A stretch of 64,000 bases of DNA from Siderastrea siderea (Eukaryota > Cnidaria > Anthozoa > Scleractinia > Rhizangiidae): the NCBI GenBank assembly GCA_964030785.1, contig OZ034977.1:27493652-27557651 (forward strand), read 5' to 3'. Below the pieces are notes generated by a model. That model was not told the origin of the DNA. It did no database searches and was given only the letters and a program-made list of their open reading frames with translations. Both the position numbers and the translations under genes were made by a program. This document shows, in pieces, positions 54,301 through 64,000 of the stretch (positions within the stretch are counted from its first letter, which is position 1; each line of letters starts with the position of its first letter).

Positions 54301-56272
54301 GAAGACGAACTATTCAAAACTCGGTGTAATAGACCTGAGAATCACTCCCCTCTCCCCTCCGTAGTATTTCGTATGCACGGTACCACAAGCCTGCATCTTC
54401 AACACATACCGTGTATAAATAACGTTATTAATTGATTGATTAATTAATCAATTAATTTTATAGGAAAGACTTGAGTGGGCTAACTTTCAGCGCTATCGCG
54501 AGCAAAATAGCCGGTTTATGTAGGCGGTTGTCTTAGATTACAGGCTACGCATATAATACAGCGAACAATGTCGATGGACAGAGGCTTTGGCAGGATTCCT
54601 CACTGGAGGGCCAAGAATGTGTGAGTGTGTGTAGGGGGGGGGGGGGGGAGGGTCTCATTAATGACCGCTGATAGGCACCGCTGGAGATTCATTTAGGAAA
54701 GGTGGCCATTGAAAACCTATTATTTTTGTACGGCGGTTAATCACACAACTTACAAATCCAAAAGGCGTGACTGTTTTTCTGCAGTATAGTTTGTTTGGTA
54801 TAAACATTGTTTTAGCAACAAAACAACATTTTTTAATAACATAGTCGTTATTGAAAAATGGGCCTTTCTTTCTCAGGTCCTTTTTTTCAGTTAATCCAGG
54901 ACAGAATATAACATTTTCCTCTAAGAGAAGGCTAATCCGAATGTCGGAACTGATAAATGAGGCATATACTTCGGACCTTGGGGCTTCTGAAGCTTCCTGA
55001 GGCTTTTTGTAGCTAGCCTTTTGTCGATTGTGCTCGTAAAAATAGCATATTATGCTTCTAGCAGTGCTCAGAAGTTTTGAAAATTTTGCTGAAATTATGT
55101 TAGTTTCTCTAAATTATGCTTCCTACCATCAAAATTATGCTACTTGGTTTTTAACAAAGTAAAGACAGAACAGGGGGAATAAAGGCAAAACAAGGAACGA
55201 ACCCTTATCTACATACTGCAGGTTAGTTTTTAATATATATCCAACAATGTGTCGTTACATGTCTTACATATCATCTCCAGTTATTCTTCAGAGCAGCAAA
55301 ATCTTTGTTTTTTACCTATAACGTAAATCAAGGTTCGTCAAACAGACAAACTAAGGATGAGCCTAATAATCTTATCATCGCTTATTATATTGAAGCATTG
55401 CACTGCCTGTAAATAGTCCACGAGAGCATGGTCCCGCAAATCGCAGAGGGGCTACACAAGGAGAACCTTCTTGAATGCAGAGCCAATGTGGGCAGAAGCG
55501 CTTCAGGAAGCGCTAGACGATGAGGACGCCATCTTAGATATTTGACCACTACCGAACCGCAGGCGCGGGGCCTGAGACCAAGAACACAGGCAGCCCGGAG
55601 CGAACAGTTAAGAAAAGTTTTAGAAATAGAACAAGTAAAAAGAAGCATATTAAAGTCAAAGTCAAAAAGTCAAAGTCAAAAAGGCCAGATTATGCTAGAA
55701 TCTACGCTGGAATCTAAACTAGGTTAATTTTGTCGAAGAAACTTAAAATAATTCATTTTAAAAATTACCACGCTAAAATCTAAAAGATATCTTTTACACT
55801 TAAAATATTACTATTAAATTATTATTATTATTATTATTTATTTACTACATATTTTGAAGCCACCGCTTTCGCTAGCCTAAAACCGCCAAGGGAAAACAAG
55901 CAAAACAATACTGCAGCAATGCTAACACTTTTTATTTCATTGTTTTTTCTTTTTCAGTTTAAAATGCCTTAAATTTTGTTGTTTGATGTACCGATACGGC
56001 CATTATAAATACACAAAAATTGCACATAGACTGTGAGTGGTCTCTAATTTTGGCGATTGCACTGCCTTGTTCCAGGCGCGTTCTACCAGATTTGAGCACG
56101 AGATTGACTGAGCGAAAGGCTTCTGCTTGAGCCTTCCCAAGGTCCTTTGCGCCAATGCTAAACCTTCCCATGTTCCAACGCGCGAGATACCCATCGGCCT
56201 CTTCTTTTTGCTTTTTTTGACACATATGAGACGCCTGAGTACGAGGCAGGCGATGGTGATTGTTTTGAGTTG
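51378..56272. other. 3' side of the host gene and gene-free sequence
   Basis: The 3' untranslated part of the host gene probably begins here; an AATAAA is at about 52,497. I see no further gene. Poly-C at 53,041 and poly-G at 54,637 are the only prominent tracts. Confidence 0.45.
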
Positions 56273-56406
56273 ATTGTGGGGCGGGCGAAATACAGACACG
56301 TACGCGTGTGAAATTTCGAGGAGAGGCGACACGAGGGGAGCACTCCCCTCGCGTCGCGTCTCCTCGAAATTTCGCGCGCGTGTGTTTATCTCGTCCGCCC
56401 CACAAT
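56273..56406. mobile_element. GC-rich near-perfect foldback MITE, 134 bp
   Basis: The sequence is almost its own reverse complement: ATTGTGGGGCGG at the left and CCGCCCCACAAT at the right, with GAAATTTCGAGGAGA/TCTCCTCGAAATTTC inside and a short centre near GGGGAGCACTCCCC. Long antisense and sense open frames across it are a consequence of the palindrome. Confidence 0.85.
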
Positions 56407-57809
56407 TGCCATCCCCAAAATACCAGGGAGCCCTCACATCAAAGAGTGCCTGGCATACGGTGCACGCGAAATTGACTAATCATGGGCTCAGTACGCGGGG
56501 CAAACTGAGTTTTCCTACGTCATAAGGAGAAAGGACCCCGGGAACGAGGTTGTCGCCTGTTCAGTGGAGCATCGTGTTTGTGTTCGTTTACCAGCTATGT
56601 CACACCAGTGATTCTAGTTAGATTTACATTTATATGTATGAATGCAGGCAAACAAGTGCTTATCTCAATGCAGTTTTAGTTTTGTGAAGGTCAGTTGTCC
56701 CATTTTCTACGTTTAATCATTAAAGGAATTCCGTAAATAAGCGATCTGGTGTAAGCTTAAAAATTGCAGTTCATTGCATAGTCTTTTAAGATTTTTTTCG
56801 TTAAAGTTCGTTTTTTGAGAAATTCTCGTTTCGCAACTGGTTTACATTTAATCCGAAAGTTAGATAGTGTGACTATTTTAGACTGGGTCGGTGTTGTTTT
56901 CTCAATCCAGTTTAGTATTCGTCACCGCACATTGGGTTGTTTTCACTGATTGCTAATTTAATTATCCAACAAACTGAAGAGTCAGTCGCTCTGTCGTCAA
57001 GTTTATAGTCTTAGTCCCGGTCTTAGTTTAAGGCTCTGTGTTTTTTCGGTTGTGGAATATTTTATCAGCTCCCTGTATTGTTATATCAGCTTCCTCACTT
57101 GAAGTGAATGCCATTTCTGTCCTAATTTAGAGACTAAAATAAATTAGAATCGCCGATTCAGTGAGTGAGTTTAGTGTCGCATGGTTTTGTAGCGTGTCTA
57201 GATCTGTCGATCGAAATGAAAAAGTTATTCAAGTAACTATAGGTGAAACAGTTCTCGGTCTAAGGCTATTTTGTCCAAAAAGAGACTCTAAAAGCTTCCG
57301 AAAAATAGTTTAGGGTGTGTTCTTTAAAACACCCGAGTAATACTTCGCGGGCGAAAAAGTTGTGCCATTTTCCCGTCCATAATTGTGCTTGGAACCTTCA
57401 GAAAACATTTTTCGGGTGACTTTTCCCAGTAAACGGCCTGATGCCTGTGCGATATTGTTTATTTTAGCAAAGTTGTTTAATGAATGACATAACTAAACAG
57501 CCAGTGAGCATGCGAATCAGTGAAAAATGCGTACCGGTATTTAGATTGCAAAGTCTGTCGAGTCGCTCCGCGGCTTCCGGGAGCAACTGAAATGAGTTCA
57601 TTCTTTTTTTTTAACAGAGCAACTGTAGTTTCACGAGTGCTCTTTTTGACCTTAATAAGCTTTCCAAAGAATGCTGCAAAAAGCGCCGTCGGTGAATGTC
57701 TTGCTGAAGTCTTATTTTTGAAGGAAAATAAGTCGACTTTACTGTTTCCTCAGCGGTCCGCATTGTGTCTTTGCGTTTATATTTTCCCTTGTTGTTTTTC
57801 ATCTTTAAA
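56407..57809. other. Gene-free stretch
   Basis: No coding region or recognisable element. The long frame beginning at 57,520 runs into the dispersed repeat that follows and is not a supported gene. Confidence 0.45.
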
Positions 57810-59010
57810 TATGAGCAAGCAACCTGGTGAGAAAAATGGACGACAAAAATCACTTTGCAACGAATTTAAATTAAGCAGAAATTCCAACAGCGTCACTGAT
57901 GTACAAATCAAAATTGTCCCGGAGTGCCTAATTTCTTAATACGACAAGAAACTGTGTAGAAATAGAAATTTAGGAAGTTAGCGTTGTGTTTACAATTCAG
58001 CTTAATAATTTCTTTCATCGTCACGTCGATCATAAAAAAAAATTACAAGCGGTGGGTTCGATCAGTATCAAGACAAGACACAAAATAAAACACTGACAGT
58101 AAAAGGAAAGAGAAGCATTTAATAAAAGCTGTCACACATTCATGGCGAGTCAGTACGAAAATCAAGAAGCAATCTAAGCAAGAACCGAACAAACTACCAA
58201 GAAAGAAGGAAGGGCGACATTTTTTGGTTATACCACACAAAGTTGACTCTGGTTTACTTGCACTCGTTGTAGCTCTCTGTTCCAAAATGCACCAAATGTT
58301 CTGATACAAATCGGATGCTATATAAAAGAAGTTGAATCGCTTCCCAGTTGTTTGAGTGTTGTTTTTACCATTCCGTCCACAACCCTAAACTGAGAACAAC
58401 TGCGTTTTGTGTCTTGCCTTTAACAAACTAAGATGGTAATTCTGACGTTCCTCACTACAGTAATCCTGTTTGTGAGCTGCATAGAGATAACCTGTTCCAG
58501 TTAAAATTCTGTCTTCTGTTCGATTAAACAAGCACATGATGACGCCGTTGTGCGAACGGATTACAATCTTGCTCCGTTTCAACTCCCGCAGCTAATATTG
58601 TGAAATCGTACAGCTTCAATCCACTTTGAACGATGATTATAACAGTATTTCAAGAAAAATCAAACACGTACTGCATTTTCAGAGCCAAAAATAAGTAGAT
58701 TTTTTCCCAAAAGTTGTGCCACTTCGTTCACTTTGGTTCGGAGCAGTTTCATTTTTCTGATTCATTCAGCTTTGGAGAGAAACGCTGCACACTTAGCAAG
58801 CTTTTGGCGCCTTTTTCGTTCAGTCATGTGACCAATTCTTGTTCCTTTTTATCTCTTACTCGTTTTTTTCTGTCTTGATTTTATAACAGCTATAGTGGTC
58901 GAGGTTTTTATAAAACAATTATTCTACTCCGACTTACTGGATATCGAATAATTATAGCCAGCTCGCCGCTATGCACCTCGTTGGTTATCTATCATTGCAA
59001 AAACCTAACA
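57810..59010 (+). repeat. Dispersed ~1.2-kb repeat family, copy 3
   Basis: Parallels 1690-2965 over most of its length, from GAGAAAAATGGACGACAAAA (about 57,829) to the AACAATTATTCTACTCCGAC hairpin half (about 58,915) and GTTGGTTATCTATCATT (58,980). Confidence 0.7.
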
Positions 59011-59284
59011 CTGGACGTAACAGCTAATGACGGACGTTAATAGTGACTTTAACTGGAGTGAACGTCTGGCGTTATAAGTCTCGCCGGACGTTAAGTTTTA
59101 TGCAACTCGCTCCCGTTGCTTTCCTGCCCTCTGGCTCGAGTTGGAAAAACTGGACAATTAGCAAGTGACATCATGTAATCCATATCGCAATGTACCCAAT
59201 GTTACGATGAGGGATGATGACGTAGGAAAACTCGGTTTTCACTGCCGCTAGCACGCGGACGCAAGCTTCGTATGCCAGGTGGAC

Positions 59285-60314
59285 GACAGAGCTGAATAAC
59301 GCACTGCGCATGTTCGTTACGTCACTGCTCTCCTCCACTCTCTTACCCAGAACTGCGGTTCTTTCGGCCAGCGCCACGGATCGCAGCTCTGAGTTGTGGA
59401 AAATTCGTGTGAGTTATATTACTGAATGAGTCAGTTTCTTGTTAATTGTGTTCGAAACGGACAATAAATTGTGGAATATTTTGTTCTTAATGCCGATTTA
59501 GTGCTGGGAGATGTTAAAAGACGAATTCGGTGTCTTTGGCGATATGATTAAGGTAAGTAAAGTTTTCGTTCAAAAGAAATTGTGGTTGAAAGCTTTTTGT
59601 TTAAAGCTGTATTGGGGCAAGTCGAAGTGTCGTAAAGCGGCTGTGTCACTTTTCATAAAGATACCTTATTCTCTTACAATGAACTTTTAAAATTTTATAA
59701 TTGGAAATTCTTAAACTTGTAATGAAGCAAGTTGAAAGTTACACTAATACAAACGTGTGCTTAGTTTTAATATTTATTCAACTAACACCGACCATAGTTT
59801 TTGTTCAATGGCGGTGTTGCCCCGTAAAAACCAAAATCAGGCTTTCTGGGAGAAAGTCGTCATAAATCGCCTTGGAATTCACTTGCCGTGGACTTCCACA
59901 TTTAAAGCAACTTTCCTGGGCCGACACCGAAACAGAGGAAAAACATAAAAGTCCCACAACCAATACAACACCACTTGCAACTTTCGCGATAAAATAAAGC
60001 GACTGGGACATGTAAGCACAATTCGTAAAATCTCGTTTAAGCCAAAATTTCACAATTTTACCGATGAAAACTATTTTTTTTCAAACCGAAATAAGGTACA
60101 ATATGGAATTGGCTGTCCAAAAACACACAGACTTTTCTTAACCACGTAACACTGTGCTTAACCAACCGGTGTGTTTACTGTACTATACGGGAAAATCCTA
60201 CAAATACCGGCCATTTTGAATAGCCCGCCAGGCCTGCCGAGTCGGCAAGTCGGGTTCGCGTGCGGTCGCTCGCGTTTCACACCGCTGACCGCTCAGCGTT
60301 ATTCAGCTCTGTCC
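59285..60314. repeat. Possible ~1-kb element with 18-bp inverted ends
   Basis: GACAGAGCTGAATAACGC (about 59,285) is exactly inverted at about 60,296-60,313. Similarity does not clearly extend inward, so this may be a short-TIR element or coincidence of a dispersed repeat. Confidence 0.35.
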
Positions 60315-61650
60315 AGGTGGACATGAATAAAACATTTTTTACCTTTGTGCATGTGGTTTGTGGTTTTGATCGGGGAAAGCGGCCATTTTGAATAATTCCA
60401 GCGCGTTCATCTATTGGAGGTCTGGGGCCGACAAACCTTCGGAAACCGTTCGTAAACTCTAATAGACAAGGCCGGAGAGAGATGAAACTGGAAAGAAAGC
60501 CTTCGAATATCGTGGAATTACATAGCTAAATCTCGCTCGCAGTTTCACGAAAACGAGTTTGTGGCAAAGTAAGGTGTTGAGCTAATTAGCTGTTGGCAAA
60601 TGTTTTCAGAATATTCACAAACGTTAAATGTTTTGATGTCGGTTTCCAGAGGCTTGATTTCGTAGCATTTCTGCTACGGGGGGTGGGAGGGGTGTGACGG
60701 AAGTGAGAAATACGAATACTTGATTGACAGATTTAAAGCGGAAGTAGAAAGTTCGTACGTTCTGATTGGTGCATTTGAAATCTGCAACGTTTTTTGGGGC
60801 AAGGCACGCTCAATTGTGAACGTTTTCAGTTGTACTGAAACCTTTCAGTTTTTGAGTGTACACTAACGTTCATCGAACGAGTGAGGACCAAATGATAAAA
60901 TACCGTGCGGCACTAAATGTTTAATATTGTAATGTAATATTATAATTAACCGGCCGTCGCTATGGCGACCACCGGTTTATAAAATGGGCACGGTTTTGTC
61001 GTGATAGTCAGTTGGCTTAACATACGAACAAAGTGCTGTAAAGCTTGTGGTACGGGTACTCAAGAGCGGTGCTGTCTTATATCAGACGCATGCGCATATT
61101 AGTCTGCTGAATGTTACCTTCGTGTGTTCTTGTCTTTTAATTTACAGTATTTAACATATCAACGACGAAGGGTTGTTAAGTTTGGGGTTTTTTGTTAAGG
61201 TTTTTTGTATTTGTCTTGTATAACGCATGCGCAATTGAGTAAAGCAGCTAATAGGATTGAATGCGAAATTGGCTGTGTTGTCTGATCTAGTTAGTGGTCA
61301 TGGTGAAAATTTTTTTAGCGCAGGAGTTTTTTTATTGGGATTGACATTTTGAGGGTGTAAAAATGTGGGAGTCAGAAGGATTTGTGAATGTCAGGAGCAT
61401 ATCACGCTTCTGTGAATGTGATTTGCTTTGAAAGTTGCGTTTTGTATAGGAGTGGTGTAACATTGTGCTGTGTGAGAGGGGATTCCCGAGTTAGCAAACC
61501 GGATTTAAACATCACGTCATGAGATATGCCTTGACGTGCCCCATACGCTGACGATCTGCTCGAGCTCGTGTTTATCAAGTGTTATATTTTGATTCTACTG
61601 CTATGTTCACTGTTTTTATTATTCAACTGCATTCAGTAGAGTGCAAATAA
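60315..61650. other. Gene-free stretch with one hairpin
   Basis: No coding region. At 60,948-60,977 AACCGG..GTCGC/GCGAC..CCGGTT forms a strong hairpin with a TATG loop. A poly-G tract is at about 60,679. Confidence 0.5.
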
Positions 61651-61660
61651 CACCCAAAAC

Positions 61661-62165
61661 GAGTACAAATATCCCACGGTATTTGTACTCCAGAAGACCG
61701 GTTTGACAGGTTTTCTACAAATGCCACGTCAGGCATTAGGCTTACAAGGTGAACGATGAAAAAATGGCCGAAACGCTCGTTTTTCCGGAAGAAAACAATG
61801 AATGCTTACCAAATTTGAGGTTTTTAACGAAGACGAGATCCTAGAGACAAGCAATGACCTAGACGACAGTGAAATTTCTTTATTTATTGAAGAAAGTCGA
61901 AACGTACTAAAATACAACAGAAAAGACAAAAACTGACCTCAAGTCCGTTAAAGAAACAAGGGCCATTGAGGAAATTCCCGCCGAGGAACTGAACAATCTT
62001 TACGTAATCTTTTATGTCATTTATTTGTCAAAGTCAGGAAACGGAACCCATCTTTTCTCAGGAACTGTCTTCAACAAATGCACAATTGTTGTTGGTCAGA
62101 GATCTCCTCCGCTATCTCTTCCCAAACGACCCATGGTTAGTGATTCGGACGAAGATGACTGAGCT
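61661..62165 (+). pseudogene. Possible relic of a tyrosine-recombinase (Crypton/KIAA1958-like) gene
   Basis: A palindrome AGTACAAATA..TATTTGTACT (61,661-61,688) precedes interrupted coding-like sequence in several frames. One segment encodes a stretch with AIEEIPAEELNNLY (about 61,961-62,005), a pattern I associate with the N-terminal region of KIAA1958/DUF3504-type recombinase genes abundant in cnidarian genomes. Frames are broken by indels and no catalytic region is present. The assignment is weak. Confidence 0.3.
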
Positions 62166-62540
62166 TGAAGTGCTGTTTGACTTTGTTTGGCTTGACTTTC
62201 GAGTTCTGTTTGTTCTGTCGAGTTCTTGCTTTTCGTAGTTTTACTCGGTGACCAAGAACATTGTTCTTCATCTAACTTTAAACCCGAAAATAATTCAGTT
62301 TTGCCTTGTTCCATCTTTGTTTTCCTTGCAAGTTGAAATAAAATCCCGACGCTTCGCTCGATTGACAGGTTTGACAAGTTTTCGTTTTTGACCAATCAAC
62401 AACAACCTCACGTCAAGCGCGCGAAACCTGACCCCGCTGGCGCGCTCACTCGCTGCTCAGAAGTCACGTCAGTTTGTCACGCAACTCAGACAGTTTATAA
62501 ACCACTTTTCCATTTTGTAGCTAAGTTGAATAATAAATCC

Positions 62541-62680
62541 CTTATTAGACGGTTTAGTGTGTAGTATCGTGGGATATTTTTACTCGTCTCTTGTATTTTG
62601 ACTCGCCCTACGGGCTCGCCAAAATACGGCGCGACTCGTAAAAATATCCCACGATACTACACACTAAACCGTCTAATAAG
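62541..62680. mobile_element. Near-perfect palindromic MITE, 140 bp
   Basis: CTTATTAGACGGTTTAGTGT at the left is exactly inverted at the right (62,661-62,680), and the arms agree perfectly for about 46 bp (through GTAGTATCGTGGGATATTTTTAC). The imperfectly matched centre is CTCGCCCTACGGGCTCG. The AAATATCCCACG motif is shared with the palindrome at 61,661. Confidence 0.9.
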
Positions 62681-64000
62681 ATATATGTATTTAAGGTCTA
62701 GGCACAGCAGTAAATACTTCGTCGTCCCGGTGTGAGCATTCTCAGTTGTGGACGAATTTATATCGACATTCAACGTTTGAGTGAATTTGCGTCTTTCAGC
62801 ACATATAAAAGCGATAAGAAAGATAAGCTGAGTCATCAGAGTTTAAACATTACGTCATCCAGTAACGTTATAGTCAAAATATCGTGTCACACAATCACAC
62901 TTTTCGTCACGCCGGTTCGTATAAATAGAGGATCGCGCTAACATTTGTGAAACCTAGGGGTGGGGAGGGTCAGAATGGCCGGTTAAAATGTCCAATTGGC
63001 TTTCTTGTTTAATATTAATCTGTTTTACATTCGCTCATTTTTTCCGTGTTTCTTTTGAATGCGCTCAAATAAAAAAAAATTAAAATGAAAAAAAAAAACG
63101 AAAATGTTATCATTTCTGTTTGAACGCGACTTCCAGAAAATCGCAAAAATTAATTCCCAGCAGCAAGAAAAACCAGTCTTTTCCAATCGCACAAATTAGT
63201 TCCCGCAAAACACAAAAAATCGGCAATACGCAATATTAAACTCCCGCAAGAATTTAGTGCCACACGGTATACCTTGTTCCAGCGATCAGATAACGAGTTG
63301 GCTGGTGCAATAACTTTTGCAGCTTGTACATTCTCTTCCGAAGGAAAAACATATTTTTAAAAGCTGTCTGCAGGGTTTTATTTTCATTTCGCTTTGTGCT
63401 GTTTGTGGAACATTTCTTGTTTTTAAGTCTCATTTAAAGCTCTGATAAGTAACCAGGAGCTTAAGGGCCCATTAAAGTATCTTGTTGCTATGATACGCGG
63501 TTGCCATGCACGTGCAATTTTACTTCCGGTCGTCCGCAAATTTTTCGCGCGCTTTCTGGCCTCCCGGCACCGGCCCGTGGCCAGTTCAAGCCGCCGATAA
63601 TTTTTTCATTTCGTTGCCACAAACACAAAAGAAACTTTTTTGTTTACTTTTTAGATTGATTTTAATTTTCTGCTTTACGTTTACAACATGTAAGTTGTGC
63701 CTTTATTTCTTAAACTGGGTGTTTCAGTTGAAAATGAGCTCGAAGCTATCCACGTAAGCTCGTAAACAGAAAGCGCAGCGATGGCTGCAAGTCGATGGGG
63801 AAATGCAGATCGCGAAAAGTTGACATTCAAAGATTTTCAGTGTCAGGTCGGGGATAGAAATGTCAGTGATGCGGAGGCAAACCGAAATAAGTACTGTGCC
63901 ATCATCCCGAACCCATAAAGAAATCCCTGTGTCCGCGGCCGTGACTTTGACTGCTCCCAAACTACCTGACGTCGCTTGCTAGAAAACTGTAACCGATGTG
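62681..64000. other. Gene-free stretch to window end
   Basis: No coding region that I can support; short frames only, with A-rich tracts near 63,070-63,100. Confidence 0.45.

Noticed and set aside
57520..57939. 139-aa frame
   Set aside because: Joins unique sequence to the dispersed repeat; no similarity to the copy at 1690 except the repeat part and no splice support.
62096..62395. 99-aa Ser/Gln/Lys-rich minus-strand frame
   Set aside because: Low-complexity composition, antisense to the possible recombinase relic, no recognisable domain.

Overview
The window looks like nuclear DNA of an early-branching metazoan, most likely a cnidarian such as a stony coral. The reasons are a low gene density, many palindromic MITE-like repeats, a spliced host gene with GT-AG introns, and a Polinton/Maverick whose proteins resemble those I know from cnidarian Polintons. 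The taxonomic call is inference; nothing in the window is diagnostic by itself.

Layout. Positions 1-25,725 are intergenic or intronic-looking and rich in repeats: foldback elements, a 113-bp tandem array inside a segmental duplication, a 464-bp tandem duplication, and a MITE inserted at a TTAA whose empty site survives in the paralogous copy. Positions 25,726-41,393 are one Polinton of about 15.7 kb with long terminal inverted repeats. Positions 41,508-43,598 hold a recent 718-bp tandem duplication and a TIR element. Positions 44,532-51,377 hold a four-exon host gene of unknown function. The rest, to 64,000, is repeats, including perfect foldback MITEs and a possible tyrosine-recombinase relic.

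The Polinton has a virus-like gene set. Replication and integration: protein-primed family B DNA polymerase (+) and DDE integrase (-), tail to tail. Possible late transcription: a zinc-ribbon VLTF3-like gene (+) divergent from the integrase. Virion block on the minus strand: coiled-coil protein, adenain-like cysteine protease, basic pX-like protein, major capsid protein, small basic protein, penton-like minor capsid protein, and an acidic/proline-rich protein with a PPxY motif. Plus strand: packaging ATPase, a collagen-like fibre with phage-tail-fibre-like repeats and a separate head-like domain, and two membrane proteins. At the right end are a small putative ssDNA-binding protein (+) and two related cysteine-rich proteins (-). 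TATATA-like boxes lie just upstream of most start codons.

Most unusual part. Between the membrane-protein genes and the ssDNA-binding-like gene (39,241-39,636) is a non-coding block unlike the rest of the element. It has seven GTGAC motifs spaced 10-13 bp apart (about one helical turn), then a TATA-like box, then a GC-rich stretch in which an 11-bp stem encloses five perfect hairpins, one with a GNRA tetraloop. I read this as a candidate structured RNA and/or an origin, promoter or packaging element. The element also shows a possible -1 frameshift signal joining the pX-like gene to an ATG-less protease, and an in-frame TGA between fibre shaft and head. Several genes carry frameshifts in A/T runs, which may be real decay or long-read errors.
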